Positions 8,257-14,650 of a stretch of 24,558 nt of DNA are shown one piece after another (within the stretch, counting starts at the first letter, position 1; every line of letters starts with the position of its first letter). Below the pieces are notes generated by a model. It did no database searches and was not told where the DNA came from. It saw only the letters and a program-made list of their open reading frames with translations. The position numbers and the translations under genes were made by a program. This stretch comes from JANOQP01 sp044227705 (GTDB lineage Bacteria > Bacteroidota > Bacteroidia > Chitinophagales > Saprospiraceae), in assembly GCA_044227705.1 (NCBI GenBank), contig JBGAWE010000046.1:1-24558 (forward strand), read 5' to 3'.

Positions 8257-8292
8257 GGGCAACGCCTTCGCTGTTTTTCGACGGCTTTGCCC
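8257..8292 (-). other. Imperfect hairpin in the receiver/sugar-transferase gap
   Basis: On the plus strand GGGCAA at 8257-8262 pairs with TTGCCC at 8287-8292. GCC/GGC and TCG/CGA pairs lie inside, separated by single mismatches, around an 8-nt loop. It lies between the receiver stop and the sugar-transferase start. There is no adjacent U-tract in the direction of transcription, so an intrinsic terminator is doubtful; an mRNA processing or stability element is possible. Confidence 0.4.
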
Positions 8293-8346
8293 GACGGGGG
8301 ATGGATTCAAAAAAAAGGAGAAGGCGGGGGATTTCGAGGAGGGGCG

Positions 8347-8392
8347 CTTGCCCGTCCGGTCAGGCGGCGGCTGCCTCCGACGGACGGGCAAG
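8347..8392 (-). other. Perfect 12-bp inverted repeat spanning the receiver stop codon
   Basis: CTTGCCCGTCCG (8347-8358) and CGGACGGGCAAG (8381-8392) are exact reverse complements separated by 22 nt, with a further AGGC/GCCT pairing inside. On the minus strand the first arm is the codons for LARP near the receiver C-terminus, and the second arm lies just after its TGA. A run of eight U follows only about 30 nt later. It may attenuate read-through into the sugar-transferase gene or protect a 3' end. Confidence 0.55.
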
Positions 8393-8749
8393 ACGGTTTA
8401 TCGTGCTCTGGAGCTGCGCGGGCTTGAAGGGCTTGACGAGCACCTCCTCCGCGCCGAGGCTCCTGATTTCATCAAGTTCATACGACTCGCACGAGCCGCT
8501 GACGACGACCACCGGGATGTTCTGCAACAGGCCGCTGCAGCGGAGGTTGGAGATGAGGGCGGCCCCGTCCAGCTCGGGCATCTGCACGTCGGTGACGATG
8601 ACGTCGGGCAAGATTCCGCTGCGCAGCCACATCATGGCCTCAAGGCCGTTGCGGGCGCTCGTCACGTCGTATTCGCGGCTCAACAGGTTGCCCATCAAGG
8701 TGCGGAAGGGGGTGGAGTCTTCCACAATGAGTACGGCTTTTTTAGTCAT
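8360..8749 (-). CDS. Stand-alone CheY-like response regulator receiver protein
   Basis: This 129-residue protein is a single receiver domain with no output domain. The canonical residues are all present: acidic pair Glu10-Asp11 (IVEDS), phosphoacceptor Asp54 (IVTDVQMPELDG), switch Ser84 (VVVSGS) and Lys106 (EVLVKPFKP). It should be phosphorylated by a sensor kinase and act by binding a partner. No histidine kinase is in the window. It is the first gene upstream of the pseudo-receiver sugar transferase and on the same strand, which makes polysaccharide initiation a plausible target. Its last codons and stop (TGA at 8362-8360) lie inside a perfect 12-bp inverted repeat. The gene has a long upstream non-coding region with a promoter match at 9263-9234. 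Confidence 0.95.
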   Translation of the reverse strand: MTKKAVLIVEDSTPFRTLMGNLLSREYDVTSARNGLEAMMWLRSGILPDVIVTDVQMPELDGAALISNLRCSGLLQNIPVVVVSGSCESYELDEIRSLGAEEVLVKPFKPAQLQSTINRLARPSEAAAA

Positions 8750-9233
8750 TTGTCGTGAAGTTTTGTTTTAAAAGAATAGGTGTTCGTTTTGCGGCGGGCC
8801 GCGAGTGCTTGTTTGTAAAAGGACTCAAAAAGTTGATGACTGTCTCAATTCGCGTTTCGGTTCGCCGAGCGGACGTAGGCGAAAACGCCCGTCCCGACCA
8901 GCGAGGCCAATCGGATTGGGGGCAGCGGAAACGTGAAGGGGCCAAATGGCCGACCGACACATCGAAGCTGCCGGATTAGTTGACTTAAAATTGGTTTCGG
9001 AAAAGACCCGGTCTTTATCTGTTCGTCTCGCGGGTTTCGGGCTGTGGGAGGGCCGCCAAAACCGCCTTTTTTCAACAGGCTGTGCGTGACGAGGAAAAAC
9101 TTGGATTAAAGAATGCCGGGGAGAGTGGATTGAAAAACTCCGGGATTATCAGGGGATTAAAAAGGTCGGATTCAGCGTCTGGTCAGTGATTCACTTCCAA
9201 CAAAACTTGCCCGGATGTGGCCGAACCGCTGGG
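8750..9233. other. Gene-free region; probable long leader of the receiver gene
   Basis: I find no credible coding sequence on either strand here; the open frames start with TTG and lack any recognisable protein pattern. The stretch is less GC-rich than the genes. It contains a 15-bp palindrome at 9002-9016 and several scattered GGATT words between 9105 and 9172. If the promoter at 9263-9234 is used, the whole stretch is the 5' untranslated leader of the minus-strand receiver transcript. Confidence 0.5.
9002..9016. promoter_or_regulatory. 15-bp palindrome, possible operator
   Basis: AAAGACC at 9002-9008 and GGTCTTT at 9010-9016 are exact reverse complements around a single central C. The shape suits a dimeric DNA-binding protein. 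It lies downstream of the minus-strand promoter, inside the presumed leader. The element could also fold as a small RNA hairpin, though a 1-nt centre would open some of the stem. Confidence 0.4.
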
Positions 9234-9263
9234 CAAAAGTAGTACGGCATTCTTTCTCGCCAA
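9234..9263 (-). promoter_or_regulatory. Bacteroidota-type promoter upstream of the receiver/polysaccharide operon
   Basis: Reading the minus strand, TTG (9263-9261) is followed by 19 nt and TACTTTTG (9241-9234), a full match to TAnnTTTG. Transcription would start near 9229 and run toward the receiver gene at 8749. It is one of the best promoter matches in the window and the only good one upstream of the whole polysaccharide block. Confidence 0.6.
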
Positions 9264-9556
9264 TAGTTTTTGTCCGAAAGGGATTCACGGAGTTTTTATT
9301 TATTTTTCTCTAATTGGACGATTTCAGGTCTGTTTCCTACCCATTTGTTCAAAAAACGGGCCGTTTTGGTTGAAAATCTACAGTGGCGCAAACTTCTTGG
9401 GCAGTCACACAGGCGGGGCAAAATGAAGTTCGGCCTCATCATGTTAAGTGTTTTTATATACGTAAGCCCTTTCGTGACGCTCGGCCGGAGAATTTTCCGC
9501 CTTGTCCGGCGGGAAGGCCGTCGCCTACCTTCGCCCCCTGTCAAAACAGACCTTGC
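9264..9556. other. Intergenic region upstream of the plus-strand GT2, no convincing gene
   Basis: This low-GC stretch separates the minus-strand promoter from the GT2 start. I see no exact TAnnTTTG box on the plus strand, so the GT2 promoter is unassigned; AT-rich sequence at about 9443-9461 is one candidate place. A 45-codon frame (9423-9560) overlaps the GT2 start but has unusual codon use and is not called as a gene. Confidence 0.4.
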
Positions 9557-10756
9557 ATGAGCCAACCTCTCCTCGAAATCCTCCTTTGGGCGGGCATCCT
9601 GATTGTCTTTTATGCCTATCTCGGGTACGGGCTGCTGCTTTTCATCTTGGTAAAAACGAAGCGGTCCTTTTTCAAAAAGGAGGTGCCGCCGCTTGACGTG
9701 GATTTGCCCGAAGTCGCCTTCGTCGTCTGCGCCTTCAACGAGGCCGACTGGATGCGCGAGAAAATCGAGAACTGCCTCGCCCTCGACTATCCGCCCGAGA
9801 AAATCACCTTCTTATTCGCCACCGACGGTTCGGACGACGGCACCGAGCAGGTCGTCGAGCAGTTTCCCTTTCCGATTAATGTGCGCTGGAAACTCCTGCA
9901 CCGCCCCGAGCGGCAGGGCAAAATCGCCGCCTTCGACCGGGCGATGGGGTTCGTCGAAGCTCCGATTGTCGTTTCGACGGACGCGAACACCATCGTCAAT
10001 GCGCAGGCCGTGCGGCTGATGGTTCGGCATTTCTCCAATGAAAGTGTCGGCGCGGTCGCGGGCGAGAAACGGATTTCATTGAACGAAAAGGATGCGGCCA
10101 GCGGCGCGGGAGAGGGCATCTATTGGAAATACGAGTCGCTGCTGAAAAAATGGGACGCCGAGCTGTGGTCGGTCGTCGGCGCGGCGGGCGAGCTGTTCGC
10201 CATCCGAACCGCCCTTTACGAGCCGGTGCCGAAGGACACCATCATCGAGGATTTCTACCTCACCCTCCGCATCGCGCAGCGCGGCTTCCGGGTGATGTAC
10301 GAGCCGGGCGCGGCTGCGAGCGAGGGCTATTCGGCCTCGGTGAAGGAGGAGTTGAAAAGAAAGATTCGCATCGCGGCGGGCGGCTTGCAGGCGATCTCGC
10401 GGCTGCGGTCGTTGCTCAACCCTTTTAGATATGGAGTCTTGAGCTTCCAATACGTCAGCCACCGCGTCCTCCGCTGGACGCTTGCCCCGGCCTTTTTGCC
10501 CATCATTTTTTTGGCGAACGCTGCGCTCGTCGCCTCGGGCGGGTCTGTTTTTTACAAATGGCTGCTTGCCGCGCAGGTCGTTTTTTACACAGCGGCAGTA
10601 CTCGGCTGGCTCCTCGAAAGGCGGGAGGTGAAGGTCAAGGCCCTGTTCGTCCCCTATTATTTTTGTGTGATGAACTACGCGGTATACGCCGGTTTCGGCC
10701 GCTTCTGGCGTGGCCAGCAATCGGTTCTCTGGGAGCGCGCCGAGCGCAGAAAGTAG
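9557..10756 (+). CDS. GT2 family membrane glycosyltransferase
   Basis: This 399-residue protein has an N-terminal membrane helix (about 7-31), a GT-A catalytic domain, and C-terminal helices at about 318-345, 350-368 and 378-395. Motifs are VVCAFNEADW (56-65), TDGSDDGT (89-96), STDANT with Asp142 in the metal-binding position, GELFAIR (211-217) and IIEDFYLTLRIAQRGF with Glu231-Asp232. This is the pattern of cellulose-synthase-like GT2 enzymes that extend or export a glycan. The final QxxRW block is not obvious; KRKIRIAAGGLQ occupies that place. I chose the ATG at 9557 because the protein then starts directly before the first helix; upstream frame residues look non-coding. It is divergent from the polysaccharide operon and shares its intergenic region, so it probably serves the same or a related glycan. 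Confidence 0.92.
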   Translation: MSQPLLEILLWAGILIVFYAYLGYGLLLFILVKTKRSFFKKEVPPLDVDLPEVAFVVCAFNEADWMREKIENCLALDYPPEKITFLFATDGSDDGTEQVVEQFPFPINVRWKLLHRPERQGKIAAFDRAMGFVEAPIVVSTDANTIVNAQAVRLMVRHFSNESVGAVAGEKRISLNEKDAASGAGEGIYWKYESLLKKWDAELWSVVGAAGELFAIRTALYEPVPKDTIIEDFYLTLRIAQRGFRVMYEPGAAASEGYSASVKEELKRKIRIAAGGLQAISRLRSLLNPFRYGVLSFQYVSHRVLRWTLAPAFLPIIFLANAALVASGGSVFYKWLLAAQVVFYTAAVLGWLLERREVKVKALFVPYYFCVMNYAVYAGFGRFWRGQQSVLWERAERRK

Positions 10757-10758
10757 CT

Positions 10759-10798
10759 AAAAGAAAAAACGCAACCCGTTGAAAACCAACGGGTTGCG
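10759..10798 (-). terminator. Intrinsic terminator after tRNA-Cys
   Basis: CGCAACCCGTTG (10770-10781) and CAACGGGTTGCG (10787-10798) form a perfect 12-bp stem with a 5-nt loop. On the minus strand the stem is followed by TTTTTTCTTTT (10769-10759). It ends tRNA-Cys transcription. The hairpin also lies right after the plus-strand GT2 stop and may act for that gene too, though without a U-tract on that side. Confidence 0.85.
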
Positions 10799-10808
10799 CT
10801 TCTGAATC

Positions 10809-10882
10809 TGGAGGTTCCGAGCGGACTCGAACCGCTGTAGCAGCTTTTGCAGAGCTGTGCCTAACCACTCGGCTACGGAACC
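10809..10882 (-). tRNA. tRNA-Cys (anticodon GCA), CCA encoded
   Basis: The acceptor arms GGTTCCG (10882-10876) and CGGAACC (10819-10813) pair fully. The anticodon stem AGCT/AGCT encloses loop CTGCAAA, which gives anticodon GCA. The discriminator base is U, as required for Cys, and CCA is encoded. The T arm GCGGTTCGAGTCCGC is regular. Confidence 0.97.
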
Positions 10883-10893
10883 TTTTCGCGGGG

Positions 10894-10923
10894 CAAAGAT
10901 GGGGCTTCTTTTCGCCGGGCCAA
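10894..10923 (-). promoter_or_regulatory. Putative promoter of tRNA-Cys
   Basis: On the minus strand TTG (10923-10921), 19 nt, then CATCTTTG (10901-10894), one mismatch from TAnnTTTG. The predicted start is about 5-8 nt before the tRNA. Spacing is right, so I accept the mismatch with moderate confidence. Confidence 0.45.
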
Positions 10924-10969
10924 GCCGGGCGGATGATTTTTGGAAATTTCCCATCCGTCTCGGAACGCA

Positions 10970-12835
10970 TCACCGCCCCGCATGGACGAGCAAAACCGAG
11001 ATGTCCGCCGGGTTCACCCCCGAAATCCGGCTGGCCTGCCCGATGGTGCGCGGCCGGATTTTGGCCAGTTTCAGCCGCGCCTCCATCGACAGTGCGGCGA
11101 TGTTCCCGTAGTCGAACCCGTCGGGCAAGCGGAGGTCTTCGAGGCGGGCCATCTTCTCCACCATCTCCTCCTCCTTGCGGATGTAGCCCTCGTATTTGAG
11201 GCCGGTCTCGGCGAGGTCGAGCGTCTCCGCGTCGTACTTTTTCAAGAAGTCGGAAAGCCCCGGCAGCGCGGCCGCCATCGACTTCAGATCGACCTGCGGG
11301 CGGAGGAGGATGCTGTGCAATTTTACTTTTTGAGAGACGGGCGCGGATTCACAGCTCGTCAAAAAGCCGTTGATTTCATCGGGCAGGACCGAGTTCGACC
11401 GAAGGTGCTCCTCGATTTCAGCCACCGCCCGCTTCTTCTGTTCGACCCTTTCCATCCTGCTTTCCGACCCATCCAGCCCGAGCCGCGCCGCCAGCGGGGT
11501 GAGCCGCAAATCGGCGTTGTCCTGCCGCAGAAGGATGCGGAACTCGGCTCGCGAGGTGAACATCCGGTACGGCTCCTCCGTCCCCTTGTTGACGAGGTCG
11601 TCGATGAGGACGCCGATGTAAGCCTCGCTTCTTTTCAAAATGAAAGGCTCCTCCTCGGCGACGGCGAGCGCGGCGTTCAACCCGGCGACAAGGCCCTGGC
11701 AAGCGGCCTCCTCGTAACCGGTCGTGCCGTTTATCTGCCCGGCGAAGAAGAGGTTTTTCACCAGATGCGTCTCCAAACTGGTCGAAAGCTGCGTCGGCGG
11801 GAAGTAGTCGTACTCGATGGCGTAGCCGGGGCGGAACATCTTGGCGTTCTCCAGCCCCTCGATTTGCCGCAAGGCCTTGAACTGGACATCCTCCGGCAAG
11901 CTCGACGAGAAGCCGTTGACGTAGACCTCGACCGTGTCCCAACCCTCCGGTTCGATGAAAAGCTGGTGCCTGTCCTTGTCCGCGAATCGGTCGATTTTGT
12001 CCTCGATGCTCGGGCAGTAGCGCGGTCCAACGCCCTGAATCCGCCCATTGAACATCGGGCTGCGGTCAAAGCCCGTGCGCAGCGTGTCGTGGACTTTTTG
12101 CGAGGTGTAGACCGTCCAGCAGGGCAGTTGCTTGGTCAAAACCGGCGTGTCGGTGTAGCTGAACCGCCCGGCCGGATCGTCGCCCGGCTGGATTTCCATT
12201 TTCGAGTAGTCGATGGAGCGGCTGTCGAGCCTCGGCGGGGTGCCGGTCTTCATCCGCCCGGCCTCGAAGCCGAGCGAGACGAGCTGTTCGGTGATGCCCT
12301 TCGCCGCCGATTCGCCCGCGCGGCCGCCGCCGAACTGTTTCTCTCCGATGTGGATGATGCCGTTGAGAAAAGTCCCGTTCGTCAAGACGACGGCGCGGCC
12401 GGGAATCTCGATGCCCATGCCTGTTCGGACGCCGACGGCGCGGCCGTCCTTTATCAAAAGACCGCTGACCATTTCTTGCCAGAAGTCGATTTTCGGGTGG
12501 TTTTCGAGCATCTGCCGCCATTTTTCGGCAAAGCGCATCCGGTCGCTCTGCGCTCGGGGCGACCACATCGCAGGGCCTTTCGAGCGGTTGAGCATCCGGA
12601 ACTGGACGGCCGTGCAGTCGGTCACGATGCCCGAATAGCCGCAGAGCGCGTCGACCTCGCGGACAATCTGCCCCTTCGCCACGCCGCCCATCGCGGGGTT
12701 GCACGACATCTGGCCGATGGTCTGCATGTTCATCGTGGCCAACAGGACGGAGCAGCCCCGGTTGGCGGCAGCGACGGCAGCCTCGCAGCCCGCGTGGCCC
12801 GCGCCGACCACTATGACATCGTAGGTTGGGAACAT
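10970..12835 (-). CDS. mnmG: tRNA uridine-5-carboxymethylaminomethyl modification enzyme MnmG (GidA)
   Basis: This 621-residue cytosolic flavoprotein works with MnmE to place the cmnm5 group on wobble uridine 34 of several tRNAs. The FAD-binding Rossmann signature is at the N-terminus: YDVIVVGAGHAGCEAA (5-20). GQMSCNPAMGGVAKG (41-55), GTPPRLDSRSID, GPRYCPSIEDK with the conserved catalytic-type Cys, and FFAGQINGTTGYEEAACQG are all diagnostic. The C-terminal helical domain that contacts MnmE and tRNA is complete, ending near RPRTIGQASRISGVNPADISVLLVH. Length matches the family (about 620-630). It starts 77 nt after the recombinase stop on the same strand. I see no good promoter match in that gap, so it may be transcribed from upstream. 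Confidence 0.98.
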   Translation of the reverse strand: MFPTYDVIVVGAGHAGCEAAVAAANRGCSVLLATMNMQTIGQMSCNPAMGGVAKGQIVREVDALCGYSGIVTDCTAVQFRMLNRSKGPAMWSPRAQSDRMRFAEKWRQMLENHPKIDFWQEMVSGLLIKDGRAVGVRTGMGIEIPGRAVVLTNGTFLNGIIHIGEKQFGGGRAGESAAKGITEQLVSLGFEAGRMKTGTPPRLDSRSIDYSKMEIQPGDDPAGRFSYTDTPVLTKQLPCWTVYTSQKVHDTLRTGFDRSPMFNGRIQGVGPRYCPSIEDKIDRFADKDRHQLFIEPEGWDTVEVYVNGFSSSLPEDVQFKALRQIEGLENAKMFRPGYAIEYDYFPPTQLSTSLETHLVKNLFFAGQINGTTGYEEAACQGLVAGLNAALAVAEEEPFILKRSEAYIGVLIDDLVNKGTEEPYRMFTSRAEFRILLRQDNADLRLTPLAARLGLDGSESRMERVEQKKRAVAEIEEHLRSNSVLPDEINGFLTSCESAPVSQKVKLHSILLRPQVDLKSMAAALPGLSDFLKKYDAETLDLAETGLKYEGYIRKEEEMVEKMARLEDLRLPDGFDYGNIAALSMEARLKLAKIRPRTIGQASRISGVNPADISVLLVHAGR

Positions 12836-12912
12836 TTTTTAATGGTGTTGGCGAGCGACTAAAGGCGAATGGCCGATTTGGGTTCACAAAAACGAGCCAA
12901 CTTTCCGCCCAT

Positions 12913-13842
12913 TCAATCTTCATCAACCTTCGCCTTCGGGTGCGCCTGCTCGTAGCTGCGCCGCAGTTTGTCGATGGAGTTGTGGGTGTAAATCTGCGTC
13001 GAGGCGAGGCTGGCGTGGCCGAGGAGTTCTTGGATGGCTTTGAGGTCGGCCCCAGCGTCGGCGAGGTGGGTGGCGAAGGTGTGCCGCATGACGTGCGGCG
13101 AGCGCCTTTCCACCGAGGTGACGAGCGAGAGGTACTTTTTGACCGTCGAGCCGATGGCCGACTCGGAGACGGGGCCGCCCTCGTTGTTCAAAAAGAAGGT
13201 CTTCGCCTGGCTCATCGGGAAGGTCTCGTTGCGGACGGCGAGGTATTTTTCCATCAACTCGCCCAACGAGCGGGTGAAGGGGATGAGCCGCATCTTGTCG
13301 CCCTTGCCGTGGACGCGGAACTGGTAGCGACCGAAATCGACATCCTCCACCTTTAAGTTGAGGAGCTCGCTGCGGCGCATCCCCGAGCTGTAGAAGACCT
13401 CCATGATGAGGCGGGCGCGCCAGCCTTTGTAGCCCTCGCCGAAGTCGACTTCCTGAAAGAGATGGGTGATGTCCTTCTCCGGCACCCAGACGGGGAGCCG
13501 CTTGCCGACCTTCGGCGAGAGCACCTTGAGCATCGGGTTCTTCGTGACGATGCCCTGCCGTTTGAGCCAGTTGAAGTAGGTCTTGAGCGTCGTGAGCCGA
13601 CGGTTGACCGAGGCTGCGACGATGCCGCGCTCCATCTGGTCGACCACCCACGCCCGGACGTGCGAATGCCTGACCTCCGTGACGGAGGCCAGGCATTCGT
13701 GCTCGAGGATGAAGCCTACGAAGAACTTCAGGTCACTGGTGTAGGCCTGCAGGGTGTGGCCGCTGTACCGCTTTTCGTGTTGGAGCCAATAGGCGAAGCG
13801 GTCTTCGTGGAAAGCGAGGCTTGGGTGGAGTTGCTCGGTCAT
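12913..13842 (-). CDS. XerC/XerD-type tyrosine recombinase
   Basis: This 309-residue protein has the two-domain Xer layout: an N-terminal SAM-like core-binding domain (about 10-100) and a C-terminal catalytic domain (about 115-295). The catalytic residues are Arg156 (SSGMRRSEL), a beta-hairpin Lys in GKGDKMRL (Lys180 or Lys183), His250 and Arg253 (HVMRHTF), His276 (LLGHASLASTQ) and nucleophile Tyr285 (IYTH). Xer enzymes resolve chromosome dimers at dif. Integrases share these motifs, but no mobile-element genes or att repeats are nearby and the gene sits between rpsU and mnmG, so a housekeeping role fits. XerC and XerD cannot be told apart here. A promoter match lies immediately upstream, implying an almost leaderless mRNA. 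Confidence 0.94.
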   Translation of the reverse strand: MTEQLHPSLAFHEDRFAYWLQHEKRYSGHTLQAYTSDLKFFVGFILEHECLASVTEVRHSHVRAWVVDQMERGIVAASVNRRLTTLKTYFNWLKRQGIVTKNPMLKVLSPKVGKRLPVWVPEKDITHLFQEVDFGEGYKGWRARLIMEVFYSSGMRRSELLNLKVEDVDFGRYQFRVHGKGDKMRLIPFTRSLGELMEKYLAVRNETFPMSQAKTFFLNNEGGPVSESAIGSTVKKYLSLVTSVERRSPHVMRHTFATHLADAGADLKAIQELLGHASLASTQIYTHNSIDKLRRSYEQAHPKAKVDED

Positions 13843-13846
13843 GGCG

Positions 13847-13875
13847 CAAAGCTACTCGCGCCCGTCGGGCCTCAA
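13847..13875 (-). promoter_or_regulatory. Promoter of the Xer recombinase gene, near-leaderless
   Basis: TTG (13875-13873), 18 nt, then TAGCTTTG (13854-13847), a full TAnnTTTG match. The box ends 4 nt before the ATG at 13842, so the start site would fall at or next to the start codon. The -33 element overlaps the rpsU stop codon. Confidence 0.55.
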
Positions 13876-14066
13876 CCCTCGGCCTTGTAGCCGTAGGTCT
13901 CCTCCTTATATATGGCCTTCAAAACCTCCGTGCGGCGGACGACCGACGGCTTGACGAAAGCCTTGCGGCGGCGCAGCTCCTTGAGGGTGCCGCTGCGCTC
14001 GAACTTCTTCTTGTACTTCTTCAGGACCTTGTCGATGGGTTCGTCCTTGACCTCGATGATGAGCAT
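13872..14066 (-). CDS. rpsU: 30S ribosomal protein S21
   Basis: This 64-residue basic protein matches bacterial S21: it begins MLIIEVKDEPIDKVLKKYKKK and contains RRRKAFVKPSVVRR at about 32-45. S21 binds the 30S platform near the anti-Shine-Dalgarno end of 16S rRNA. The short Lys/Arg-rich sequence and size are normal. The gene has its own promoter match about 48 nt upstream. It is followed after 29 nt by the Xer recombinase gene, an order I know from other Bacteroidota. Confidence 0.95.
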   Translation of the reverse strand: MLIIEVKDEPIDKVLKKYKKKFERSGTLKELRRRKAFVKPSVVRRTEVLKAIYKEETYGYKAEG

Positions 14067-14113
14067 GAGTGTTGCTATTTTTTAAAAAAATGGATGCTTT
14101 TCAAAACGGGCCA

Positions 14114-14143
14114 CAAAAGTAGAAAGCCATTCTGAAAATCCAA
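14114..14143 (-). promoter_or_regulatory. Promoter of rpsU
   Basis: On the minus strand TTG (14143-14141), 19 nt, then TACTTTTG (14121-14114), an exact TAnnTTTG. Transcription should start near 14109, leaving a leader of about 40 nt that is rich in A and T just before the ATG. Confidence 0.65.
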
Positions 14144-14182
14144 GCCCCGCGATGCTGCGCGATTCTTTGGACGCCCGGTTGG

Positions 14183-14602
14183 TCAATCCTTCGCCTGCTG
14201 CTCCGTCCCTTTCCGCTCCTCAAAATCCTTGAGCAGGACGCGCAGCGCGCCCGCAGAGAAGAAGATCTCCACGAGGCTGAAACCGAGCGAGACGATCATC
14301 AGCAGGAGGCTGGCGGCGAACAGCCCCTTCGCCCAGCCCTGGTGGCCGATGTAGATGGCGAACATCGTCACGACGCAGAAAAGGATGCTCAAAACGCCCG
14401 TCGCCTGCATCCAGCGGATGAGCATCACGCGGCGGCGCAGGCTACGGATCTGGTCGATGAGCGTGTCGTCGTGCCGCTCCTCCCAGTCCTCGATGAGACG
14501 GCGGATGAGGCTGGCGATGGCGAGGAACTTATTGGTGTAACCGATGAACAGCAGCGAGAGCGCGGGGAAGAGGAGGGCAGGGGTTTGGAGGGTGATGTCC
14601 AT
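14183..14602 (-). CDS. DUF2721 family membrane protein
   Basis: This 139-residue protein begins MDITLQTPALLFPALSLLFIGYTNKFLAIASLIR, which is the N-terminal signature of DUF2721. There are three hydrophobic segments, at about 9-30, 65-87 and 95-117, separated by a charged cytosolic loop rich in Arg and Glu. The C-terminus is polar (EERKGTEQQAKD). The function of this family is unknown. I use the ATG at 14602; the longer open frame upstream runs antisense through the pseudouridine synthase gene and is not real. It is divergent from that gene, with only 48 nt between the two starts. Confidence 0.88.
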   Translation of the reverse strand: MDITLQTPALLFPALSLLFIGYTNKFLAIASLIRRLIEDWEERHDDTLIDQIRSLRRRVMLIRWMQATGVLSILFCVVTMFAIYIGHQGWAKGLFAASLLLMIVSLGFSLVEIFFSAGALRVLLKDFEERKGTEQQAKD

Positions 14603-14609
14603 TTTTAGA

Positions 14610-14617
14610 TAGTTTTG
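14610..14617 (+). promoter_or_regulatory. -7 box of the pseudouridine synthase promoter
   Basis: TAGTTTTG matches TAnnTTTG exactly and would start transcription about 30 nt before the ATG at 14651. The nearest -33-like TTTG (14584-14587) is 22 nt away, longer than usual, so only the -7 box is called. Confidence 0.4.
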
Positions 14618-14650
14618 ACCCGATTTTTGGCAAGATTCCACAAAAAAGAG

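Noticed and set aside
8845..9075. 76-codon minus-strand frame in the gene-free region.
   Set aside because: It starts with TTG, has no family resemblance, and its composition looks non-coding.
9423..9560. 45-codon frame with a hydrophobic start whose stop overlaps the GT2 ATG (ATGA), a possible small membrane protein.
   Set aside because: Third-position GC is much lower than in the neighbouring genes, the C-terminal half is Arg/Pro-rich like random GC-rich DNA, and I recognise no family. Overlap alone is not enough.
10940..12862. 640-codon plus-strand open frame opposite mnmG.
   Set aside because: It mirrors mnmG codon by codon and has no recognisable protein pattern; mnmG is certain.
12913..13842. 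Tyrosine recombinase as a sign of an integrated mobile element.
   Set aside because: It has Xer-like length and sits between rpsU and mnmG; neither tRNA in the window is near it or flanked by a visible att repeat, and there are no phage or conjugation genes.
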